Part shown: positions 1-5,603 of the stretch, in pieces
Position numbering within the stretch: the stretch's first letter is position 1
Layout of the letters: each line of letters opens with the position of its first letter
Assembly: GCA_937928755.1 (NCBI GenBank)
Contig: CALEZI010000170.1
Location: 1-13,353, forward strand
Direction: 5' to 3'
DNA: 13,353 nt
Source: an uncultured Rhodanobacteraceae bacterium
Lineage (GTDB): Bacteria; Pseudomonadota; Gammaproteobacteria; Xanthomonadales; SZUA-5
Notes under the pieces: model-generated
Databases searched by the model: none
What the model was told of the DNA's origin: nothing
The model's input: the letters and a program-made list of their open reading frames with translations, nothing else
Position numbers and translations under genes: made by a program

Positions 1-64
1 TTCACGACTGCTTCAAGACGGTTTTCCGGTTATGGTCGCGTTCTCCTTCACGCCTGCCGACGCC

Positions 65-1612
65 ATGACCGAGACCGCAGCCCCGCGCAAGACCGCCGTC
101 GACCGTTTTCTCAACCATGTCGAGCGCGTCGGCAACGCGCTGCCCGATCCCACCACCTTGTTCGCGTTGATGGCACTCGCTGTCATCGGGTTGTCGGCGG
201 TGGTGGCGATGTTCGACATCGTCGCGACCCATCCCAAGACCGGCGCCGAAGTGCGCGTGGTCAGCCTGATGACCGTCGAGGGCATGCATCGAATCATGAC
301 CGGGCTGGTGACCAACTTCACCAACTTCGCGCCGCTCGGCACCGTGCTGGTGGCCTTGATCGGCATCGGCGTTGCCGAGGTCAGCGGCTTCATCGGAGCG
401 CTGATGCGACTTCTGGTGCTCAACGCACCGCGTGTACTGCTGACGCCGATCGTGGTGTTCTGCGGCGTGCTCAGCAACGCCGCCAGCGAGGTCGGCTACG
501 TGCTGCTGGTGCCGCTGGCGGGCCTGATCTTCCTCGCCGCCGGGCGCCATCCGGTGGTCGGCGTGGCGGCAGCCTTCGCCGGCGTCTCCGGCGGCTACAG
601 CGCCAATCTGGTGCTCGGCACCATCGACCCGCTGCTTTCCGGCCTGACCCAGGAAGCCGCGCGCATCGTCGACCCGACCTACCTGGTGTCGCCGATGGCC
701 AATTACTATTTCATGTTCGTCTCGACCTTCCTGATCACCGCGCTCGGCTGGTGGGTGACCGAACGCATCGTCGCGCCGCGCTTTCCCGAATATGCCGGCG
801 AGCGCACCGAGCAGGACCAGGTGCAACCGCTGTCGCCGTTGGAAAAACGCGGCTTGAAGTGGGCCGGCGCGGTGACCGTGCTGCTGACCGCCCTGGTGGT
901 CTGGGGCCTGGTTCCGGAGAACGGCTTCCTGCGCAAGATCGGCGCTACCGGCGCCGATTCCGTGCTGCAGTCGCCATTCCTGGTCGGCATCGTCGCCTTC
1001 ATTTTCATCGCCGGCGTGGCGCTGGGCATCGCCTACGGCGCCGCCGCCGGCACCATCAAGAACGATCGCGACATCGTGCGCGGCATGAGCCAGCAGATGA
1101 GCACGCTCGGCGGCTACATGGTGCTGGTGTTCTTCGCCGCGCAGTTCGTCGCCTTCTTCAACTGGACCAACCTCGGTCTGATCGTCGCCATCGAAGGCGC
1201 GGCCGTGCTCGGCGCGATGGGATTGCACCAGATTCCGTTGATGCTCGCCTTCATTCTGCTGTGCGCGACGATCAACCTGGCGATGGGCTCCGCCAGCGCC
1301 AAGTGGGCGCTGATGGCGCCGGTATTCGTGCCGATGTTCATGCTGCTCGGCTATCCGCCGGAGATCACCCAGAACGCCTACCGCATCGGCGATTCGGTCA
1401 CCAACATCATCTCGCCGATGATGAGTTACTTCGCGCTGATCATCGCCTTCCTGCAGCGCTACATTCCCAACGCCGGCATCGGCACGCTGGTATCGACCAT
1501 GCTGCCCTACTCGATCGTGTTCCTGATCGGCTGGTGCATCTTGTTCGTGATCTGGATCACCCTCGGCATCCCGGTGGGGCCGGGCGCGCCGGTGAGTTTG
1601 CCGGTGGGTTGA
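65..1612 (+). CDS. AbgT-family transporter
   Basis: A 515-residue polytopic inner-membrane protein of the AbgT family (p-aminobenzoyl-glutamate uptake; some homologues such as MtrF and YdaH are reported to export sulfonamides). Family signatures are clear: the N-terminal run VERVGNALPDPTTLF, SNAASEVGYVLLVPLAG near residues 137-153, SGGYSANL near 175, and SASAKWALMAPVFVPM followed by YRIGDSVTNIISPMMSYF near 440-456. In the last block the R-x-x-D pair (about R440 and D443) corresponds to residues reported as functionally important in MtrF. Many hydrophobic segments span the length, which is normal for the family. I chose the ATG at 65 because it gives the usual short polar N-terminus; an in-frame ATG at 32 would add 11 residues. 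Neither has an obvious Shine-Dalgarno sequence. No abgA/abgB hydrolase genes are adjacent, so the substrate (folate catabolite or drug) cannot be decided. The family call is firm. Confidence 0.93.
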   Translation: MTETAAPRKTAVDRFLNHVERVGNALPDPTTLFALMALAVIGLSAVVAMFDIVATHPKTGAEVRVVSLMTVEGMHRIMTGLVTNFTNFAPLGTVLVALIGIGVAEVSGFIGALMRLLVLNAPRVLLTPIVVFCGVLSNAASEVGYVLLVPLAGLIFLAAGRHPVVGVAAAFAGVSGGYSANLVLGTIDPLLSGLTQEAARIVDPTYLVSPMANYYFMFVSTFLITALGWWVTERIVAPRFPEYAGERTEQDQVQPLSPLEKRGLKWAGAVTVLLTALVVWGLVPENGFLRKIGATGADSVLQSPFLVGIVAFIFIAGVALGIAYGAAAGTIKNDRDIVRGMSQQMSTLGGYMVLVFFAAQFVAFFNWTNLGLIVAIEGAAVLGAMGLHQIPLMLAFILLCATINLAMGSASAKWALMAPVFVPMFMLLGYPPEITQNAYRIGDSVTNIISPMMSYFALIIAFLQRYIPNAGIGTLVSTMLPYSIVFLIGWCILFVIWITLGIPVGPGAPVSLPVG

Positions 1613-1739
1613 AGCGAGGGGCACGGGGGCGAAGACCAGTCGCGCGCAGCGCGAGCTGATGCACCGCATCGGCAGGTCCGAACGCCCGACGGCTGTGCCG
1701 GCGGGCCGGATCAGGATAAGGCTCGCACGAAGCGGGCTT

Positions 1740-1813
1740 TGGTGGGTCCAGACTTGTCTGGACGCTCCTTGCTTTCAGCTGGCAAAAGCGTCCAGACAAA
1801 TCTGGACCCACCA
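1740..1813. repeat. REP-like inverted repeat, GTCCAGAC family
   Basis: Two 27-nt arms (1740-1766 and 1787-1813) are reverse complements with one mismatch, around a 20-nt loop. Each arm contains its own small hairpin, GTCCAGAC-TT-GTCTGGAC in the left arm, so the whole can fold as one long stem or as two small ones. The same core recurs inside the carbamoyltransferase gene (2296-2464) and at 4594-4619. The architecture resembles paired REP elements (BIMEs) mobilised by REP-associated tyrosine transposases, but no such transposase is in the window. There is no T-run, so a classical terminator is unlikely. Confidence 0.85.
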
Positions 1814-1904
1814 GATCAAGGGCGCTTGGCGCTGGTAAACCGGCGCGAGCGGTACCGATCGCCCAAGCCGCACCGATCGCCCAGCACTGCCGTGGCATCA
1901 TCCC

Positions 1905-1925
1905 GTGCTCCGTGTCCCGTGCCCC
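1905..1925 (+). repeat. Degenerate 7-bp tandem array abutting a start codon
   Basis: Three consecutive heptamers, GTGCTCC, GTGTCCC and GTGCCCC, end four bases before the ATG at 1930. They occupy the place where a ribosome binding site should be. A related array in the same orientation relative to its gene sits before the vWA gene start at 12602. Confidence 0.6.
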
Positions 1926-1929
1926 ATCC

Positions 1930-3993
1930 ATGCTGATCCTCGGCATCTCCGCCTACTTCCACGACAGCGCCGCCGCCTTGCTGCGCGACGGCCGGATCGT
2001 GGCTGCGGCCCAGGAGGAACGCTTCAGCCGGGTCAAGCACGACGCGCGCTTTCCCAGCCACGCCGTGCGTTATTGCCTGCGCGAGGCCGGCGTGACGCTG
2101 GCCGATATCGACCACGTCGTGTTCTTCGAAAAGCCGTTCCTGAAGTTCGAGCGGCTGCTGGAGACCTATCTCGCCTTTGCACCGCGCGGCTTCAGAAGCT
2201 TCGCCACGGCGATGCCGATCTGGCTGCGCGACAAGCTGTTCCAGAAGAAGCTGATCGCCGATGAACTCGCGGCAATTGCCGCGGACCCCGCTGCTGGTGG
2301 GTCCAGACTTCGTCCGGACGCTTTGGCTTCGGCTGCTGGCTTTGGTGGGTCCGGACTTCGTCCGGACGCTTTGGCTGCGGCTGCTGGCTCTGGTGGGTCC
2401 GGACTTCGTCCGGACGCTTTGGCTTCGGCTGGTAGGAGAGCGTCCGGACAAAGTCCGGACCCACAAGAGCAAAACCCACAAGCGCAAAACCCAAAAGATC
2501 GGAGCCCACAAGAGCAGCGCTTCGTCCTGAAAAATCCGCTCGCCTTTTCCGAACACCACTTGAGCCACGCCGCCAGCGCCTTCTATCCCTCGCCCTACGA
2601 GCGCGCGCTGGTTCTGACCATGGATGGCGTCGGCGAGTGGGCGACCACCACGGCGGCGATCGGCGACGGCAATCGCCTCGACATTATCCGCGAGATCCAC
2701 TTCCCGCATTCGCTGGGGCTGCTGTATTCGGCGTTCACCACCTACTGCGGCTTTCGCGTCAATTCCGGCGAGTACAAGCTGATGGGGCTCGCGCCCTATG
2801 GCGAACCGAAGTACGTCGACCTGATCCGCGAGCACCTGGTCGACATCAAGGACGACGGCAGCTTTCGCCTGAATCTCGATTACTTCGACTACTGCACCGG
2901 CCTGAGCATGACCAACGCGCGCTTCCACGCGCTGTTCGGCGGGCCGCCGCGCGCCGCCGAGGCGCCGATCGAGCCGCGCCATCTGGATCTTGCCGCGTCG
3001 ATCCAGAAGGTCACGGAAGAGATCGTGATGAAGCTGGCGACCTCGCTGCAGCGGCAGACCGGCGAACGTAACCTGTGCCTGGCGGGCGGCGTGGCGCTGA
3101 ATTGCGTCGCCAATGGCAAGTTGCTGCGCGAAGCTGGCTTTGATGGCATCTGGATCCAGCCCGCCGCGGGCGACGCTGGCGGCGCGCTCGGCGCAGCCCT
3201 GGCGTTTTGGCATCGCGCGCAGGGACAGCCGCGCACGCCGGTCGAGACTGCTGGCGACGGCATGTCCGGCGCCTTTCTGGGACCCCAGTTCGACGACGAT
3301 ATCGTCGCGCAGACGCTCGACGGCTTCGGTGCCGTCTACCGGCGCCTCTCCGACGACGAACTGATCGCCACCGCCGCGCGCGACCTCGCCGACGGCCAGG
3401 CGATGGGCTGGTTCCAGGGCCGCGCCGAATACGGCCCGCGCGCCCTCGGCAATCGCTCGATCCTGGCGGATCCGCGTCGCGCCGACACCCAGTCGGTGCT
3501 CAACCTCAAGGTCAAGTTCCGCGAATCGTTCCGCCCGTTCGCGCCGTCGGTGCTCGCCGAGCGCACGCGCGAGTGCTTCGATCTCGACGCCGAGAGCCCG
3601 TACATGCTGATCGTCGCGCCGGTGGCCGAGCATTGCAGGCTGCCGGTCGACGCATCCGCGACGGGACTCGATCGCCTGAAGCAGATCCGCTCGACGATTC
3701 CATCGGTCACCCACGTCGACTACTCGGCGCGCGTGCAGACCGTGCACGCCGACAGCAACCCGCGATTCCACGCGCTGCTCAGCTCGTTCCACGAATTGAC
3801 CGGTTGCCCGACGCTGGTCAACACCAGCTTCAACGTGCGCGGCGAACCGGTGGTGGGCTCACCCGAGGACGCGTTCCGCTGTTTCATGGGCACGCATCTG
3901 GATCGGCTGGCGATCGGCAACTGCTACCTGGTCAAGTCCGAGCAACCCGCCGCGCTGGCGCGCGAGTACGCGCATCTTTTGCCCGCGGATTGA
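1930..3993 (+). CDS. Carbamoyltransferase, NodU/CmcH type, with repeat-encoded insert
   Basis: A cytoplasmic O-/N-carbamoyltransferase of the NodU/CmcH/TobZ class. These use carbamoyl phosphate and ATP to make carbamoyl-adenylate in a Kae1-like domain and then modify a sugar, antibiotic or other small molecule; the acceptor here is unknown. Conserved blocks, numbered from the ATG at 1930: MLILGISAYFHDSAAALL (1-18), QEERFSRVKHDARFP (28-42), the metal-binding HHLSHAASAF (209-218), TMDGVGEW (230-237), LAGGVALNC (384-392), FQGRAEYGPRALGNRSI (495-511) and NTSFNVRGEPVV (631-642). The ATG at 1930 starts exactly at the family N-terminus; an in-frame GTG at 1912 lies inside a tandem repeat and is less likely. 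Length is 687 residues, about 75 longer than expected. The excess is residues 123-197, a Gly/Ala/Pro/Gln-rich segment encoded by repeated DNA (2296-2519) between two conserved blocks. All core motifs are intact, so the enzyme is probably functional. It stands alone, with no sugar or antibiotic genes nearby. Confidence 0.93.
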   Translation: MLILGISAYFHDSAAALLRDGRIVAAAQEERFSRVKHDARFPSHAVRYCLREAGVTLADIDHVVFFEKPFLKFERLLETYLAFAPRGFRSFATAMPIWLRDKLFQKKLIADELAAIAADPAAGGSRLRPDALASAAGFGGSGLRPDALAAAAGSGGSGLRPDALASAGRRASGQSPDPQEQNPQAQNPKDRSPQEQRFVLKNPLAFSEHHLSHAASAFYPSPYERALVLTMDGVGEWATTTAAIGDGNRLDIIREIHFPHSLGLLYSAFTTYCGFRVNSGEYKLMGLAPYGEPKYVDLIREHLVDIKDDGSFRLNLDYFDYCTGLSMTNARFHALFGGPPRAAEAPIEPRHLDLAASIQKVTEEIVMKLATSLQRQTGERNLCLAGGVALNCVANGKLLREAGFDGIWIQPAAGDAGGALGAALAFWHRAQGQPRTPVETAGDGMSGAFLGPQFDDDIVAQTLDGFGAVYRRLSDDELIATAARDLADGQAMGWFQGRAEYGPRALGNRSILADPRRADTQSVLNLKVKFRESFRPFAPSVLAERTRECFDLDAESPYMLIVAPVAEHCRLPVDASATGLDRLKQIRSTIPSVTHVDYSARVQTVHADSNPRFHALLSSFHELTGCPTLVNTSFNVRGEPVVGSPEDAFRCFMGTHLDRLAIGNCYLVKSEQPAALAREYAHLLPAD
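2296..2464. repeat. In-frame 48-bp tandem REP-derived array inside a CDS
   Basis: Three copies of a 48-bp unit start at 2296, 2344 and 2392 (the third is cut short), each beginning GGTGGGTCC and containing GTCC(A/G)GACTTCGTCCGGAC. Because 48 is a multiple of three, each copy encodes the same peptide, GGSxLRPDALAxAAGx. An inverted arm at 2439-2464 pairs with the third copy (2391-2418) around a 20-nt loop, the same layout as the intergenic element at 1740-1813. GTAGGAG at 2432-2438 lies in the loop. I infer that one REP-type element landed in the gene and its left arm was then duplicated. Confidence 0.9.
2460..2519 (+). repeat. 15-bp tandem repeat, four copies, in a CDS
   Basis: Four 15-bp units (2460, 2475, 2490, 2505), close to CCCACAAGAGCAAAA, follow immediately on the palindromic array and encode a PQEQN-like pentapeptide (PQEQN, PQAQN, PKDRS, PQEQR). 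The third copy has diverged. The unit begins with the terminal CCCACAA of the preceding palindrome arm, suggesting that it grew from it. Confidence 0.8.
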
Positions 3994-4008
3994 AACGATG
4001 GGGTCGAG

Positions 4009-4071
4009 GTAGGAGCGACGTGTACGTCGCGACCGCCGCGTCGATGGTCGCAACGTACACGTCGCTCCTAC
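4009..4071. repeat. GTAG-headed palindrome (REP/BIME type)
   Basis: Arms 4009-4034 and 4046-4071 (26 nt each) are reverse complements with one mismatch, around an 11-nt loop. Both ends begin GTAGGAGCGACG when read outward to inward. GTAG is the tetranucleotide head of REPs recognised by REP-associated tyrosine transposases and of the SMAG elements of Stenotrophomonas maltophilia. It lies 15 bases after the carbamoyltransferase stop and about 30 bases from the 3' end of the oppositely oriented rnpB. No T-run follows the stem. Confidence 0.85.
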
Positions 4072-4100
4072 AATCAACCAGAACCGTGAGCCGGAAAAAG

Positions 4101-4487
4101 CCCCCGTCGCCCGGGTCGGTCGATAAGCCGGGTTCTGTCGTGAACGGTCATTCCTCTGGGACCCGCGTCACCGCTGGCCTCAAGCAGCCTACCCGGGGAA
4201 GACGCGGGCCGCGCCATGCTCCCCCTATTCGGCCTTGCTGCAGGTGGGGTTTGCCGTGCCGTCGCGTGTTGCCACCGACGCGGTGCGCTCTTGCCGCACC
4301 GTTTCACCCTTGCCCGCACTCGCCTTGCGACGAGCCGCTGGCGGTCTGTTCTCTGTTGCACTTTCCGTGGGCTCTCGCCCCCCAGGCGTTACCTGGCACC
4401 TTGCCCTTTGCAGCCCGGACTTTCCTCGATGCAGCGCCCTTGCGGGCCCGCACCGCGACCGTTTGACCTACGCCCGACGACGGGGAG
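4101..4487 (-). ncRNA. rnpB: RNase P RNA, bacterial class A
   Basis: The catalytic RNA of RNase P, which removes 5' leaders from pre-tRNAs. Read on the minus strand, the conserved blocks appear in order: GAGGAAAGTCCGGGC (4413-4427), the CCCACGGAAAG region near 4360-4372, AAGGGTGAAACGGTGCGG (about 4296-4313), the AAACCCCACCTGCAGCAAGG segment, CCCGGGTAGGCTGCTTGAG and finally ACAGAACCCGGCTTATCG (4121-4138). All match the E. coli-type molecule closely, and the length of about 385 nt is normal. The ends are set by helix P1, where 5' CCCCGTC near 4484 can pair with 3' GACGGGG near 4101. A run of five T follows the 3' side (4095-4099), so P1 plus this U-tract could serve as the terminator. A -10 box lies just upstream at 4492-4497. 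End positions are good to a few bases. Open frames overlapping this gene are not real genes. Confidence 0.96.
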
Positions 4488-4491
4488 CGGA

Positions 4492-4497
4492 AGTGTA
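4492..4497 (-). promoter_or_regulatory. Probable -10 box of rnpB
   Basis: TACACT on the minus strand lies 7-8 bases before the inferred rnpB 5' end (about 4485), as expected for a sigma-70 -10 element. At 17-18 bp spacing the -35 position falls inside the GTTGTTG array and reads AACAAC or CAACAA, a poor match to TTGACA. Confidence 0.55.
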
Positions 4498-4500
4498 GCG

Positions 4501-4556
4501 GTTGTTGGTTGTTGGTTGTTGGTTGTTGGTTGTTGGTTGTTGGTTGTTGGTTGTTG
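4501..4556. repeat. (GTTGTTG)8 heptanucleotide array
   Basis: Eight perfect tandem copies of GTTGTTG, followed by GTAG. The G/T-only strand is the plus strand. The array starts three bases upstream of the rnpB -10 box (minus strand) and covers the -35 and upstream promoter region. Such a perfect heptamer array is prone to slipped-strand copy-number change, and one unit would shift promoter geometry by 7 bp. Confidence 0.95.
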
Positions 4557-4593
4557 GTAGCAAGTGAGCTGGGTGTTGGCGTTGGTGCCTTTG

Positions 4594-4619
4594 GTGGGTC
4601 CAGACTTGTCTGGACCCAC
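4594..4619. repeat. Perfect GTGGGTCCAGAC hairpin
   Basis: Two perfect 12-nt arms, GTGGGTCCAGAC and its complement, with a TT loop: a single-hairpin member of the family seen at 1740-1813 and 2296-2464. Next to it, on the minus strand, is GTAGGAGCGTC (4625-4635), which resembles the head of the palindrome at 4009 and contains the stop codon of the adjacent gene. No T-run is present. Confidence 0.85.
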
Positions 4620-4631
4620 AAGGCGACGCTC

Positions 4632-5600
4632 CTACGGTTTGCCCGGCTGCTGCAGCGGGTCAAACAGACCAACGACGTCGCCGGCACGAATGCGTCGCAG
4701 CAATTCGGCGCGATGCGCCTGGATCAGTTCTCGCTCGCGGGCGCCGTGCCAGGCGTCGAACAACATCGTCTCGTAGTCCGGATAGCCGCAGTAGCCGCGC
4801 AGCGCGCAGTTGCGCCGCAACGCGTCGCTGTCGCCGCCGCACGATGCGCCGAGGTCGCAGCCGAGCAGCGAAAACAGGGTTACGGCGCCGTAACCGGCAT
4901 ATGGACCGAGCAGGTCTGCGCGCGCCACCAGGCTGTTGTTGAGCACACGACCGACATCGCCGAGCAGGTCCGGACGACCAGCGAGCAGCGCTTGCTCCAG
5001 CAACTGCCGCATCGCGATCGCCTGTGAGCCGTCGATTTCAATAGCCCCAGTCATGGCGGCGAGGGCACGCAGGCGGTCCTGGAGGTCGGACGACTGGCGT
5101 GCGCGCTCGATCAATTGCGCTTTCAGCGCTTTCGCGCGGTCGCTGTCGGGTACCAGCGCCCACTCGCCGCAGCGCTCGATGGCCCACGCCCGCGCCTCGA
5201 TGTAGGTCTTGCGCTCGAGCGCCCTGGCCTCGTCGCCCAGCCATTGCCACTGCTGTTCGAAGTGCCTGGTGGGATCGGATCCGGTCAGTTCTCCGCACCA
5301 TTGCAGCATGCGCAGTGCTTCACCTGGCGCAACCTCGGTCTGCAGCAGGGGATCGCCGGTGTCGACCGTCGACGCGGCAGCGATCGTGGTCGCGTCGACG
5401 CGGGTTGAAGTGCTGACTGCTGGCGCCGAGGCCGTTGTCCGCGCTGCGGCGGGACTCACCGCATTAGTCGCAGCTGCCTTGGGGGCTGGCGCGTCGGGCG
5501 TCGCCTTAGCGAACGTTGTCGGCAGACGGCTTGCCATCCACCAGCCGGCGAGCACCAGCACAGCAACCAGGACCAGCAGACCCACGCGACGACGTCGCAT
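4632..5600 (-). CDS. Membrane-anchored protein of unknown function, paralogue B
   Basis: I do not recognise a named family. The 322-residue protein begins MRRRRVGLLVLVAVLVLAGW, a short basic stretch and one hydrophobic helix (about residues 6-22), so it is probably anchored in the inner membrane with its bulk in the periplasm. An Ala/Thr/Pro-rich, probably disordered linker (about 30-90) precedes a mostly helical domain. The C-terminal part holds C248, C254, C265 and C271 with spacing C-x5-C-x10-C-x5-C, identical to the upstream neighbour's, and both end with a similar R(A/G)GD-x-x-x-x-FD tail. Two more cysteines (102, 144) lie earlier. Periplasmic location and paired cysteines suggest disulfides. 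Translation starts 3 bases after the upstream stop with no evident Shine-Dalgarno sequence, which suggests coupling. The TAG stop lies in a GTAGGAGCG repeat head. Real coding is supported by the paralogy. Confidence 0.82.
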   Translation of the reverse strand: MRRRRVGLLVLVAVLVLAGWWMASRLPTTFAKATPDAPAPKAAATNAVSPAAARTTASAPAVSTSTRVDATTIAAASTVDTGDPLLQTEVAPGEALRMLQWCGELTGSDPTRHFEQQWQWLGDEARALERKTYIEARAWAIERCGEWALVPDSDRAKALKAQLIERARQSSDLQDRLRALAAMTGAIEIDGSQAIAMRQLLEQALLAGRPDLLGDVGRVLNNSLVARADLLGPYAGYGAVTLFSLLGCDLGASCGGDSDALRRNCALRGYCGYPDYETMLFDAWHGARERELIQAHRAELLRRIRAGDVVGLFDPLQQPGKP

Positions 5601-5603
5601 CGC

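Larger units (their letters stand above)
1613..1929. other. Intergenic spacer, no gene
   Basis: This 317-base gap between the transporter and the carbamoyltransferase shows no convincing coding sequence; the short open frames crossing it are repeat-derived or shadows. It holds the inverted repeat at 1740-1813 and, at its right end, a degenerate 7-bp array that runs into the carbamoyltransferase start. I found no clear promoter or Shine-Dalgarno sequence for the downstream gene. Confidence 0.6.

Noticed and set aside
2..1669. Long minus-strand open frame (555 codons) opposite the transporter
   Set aside because: Its His/Arg/Asp-rich composition is the usual antisense shadow of a high-GC membrane-protein gene; the plus strand has clear AbgT motifs.
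1740..1813. Intrinsic terminator of the transporter gene
   Set aside because: The stem is strong but no T-run follows on either strand, and the sequence is a dispersed repeat; termination there would be incidental.
2296..2519. CRISPR-like array
   Set aside because: Units are contiguous with no variable spacers, are palindromic, and encode protein in frame; no cas genes are present.
1816..3792. Minus-strand open frame of 658 codons opposite the carbamoyltransferase
   Set aside because: Antisense shadow: low-complexity, Arg/Val/Ala-rich, no recognisable domain, and it runs through the repeat array.
4216..5027. Open frames over rnpB and the GTTGTTG array (LLVVGCW repeats)
   Set aside because: They overlap a well-conserved RNase P RNA and translate a microsatellite or the antisense of the paralogue gene.
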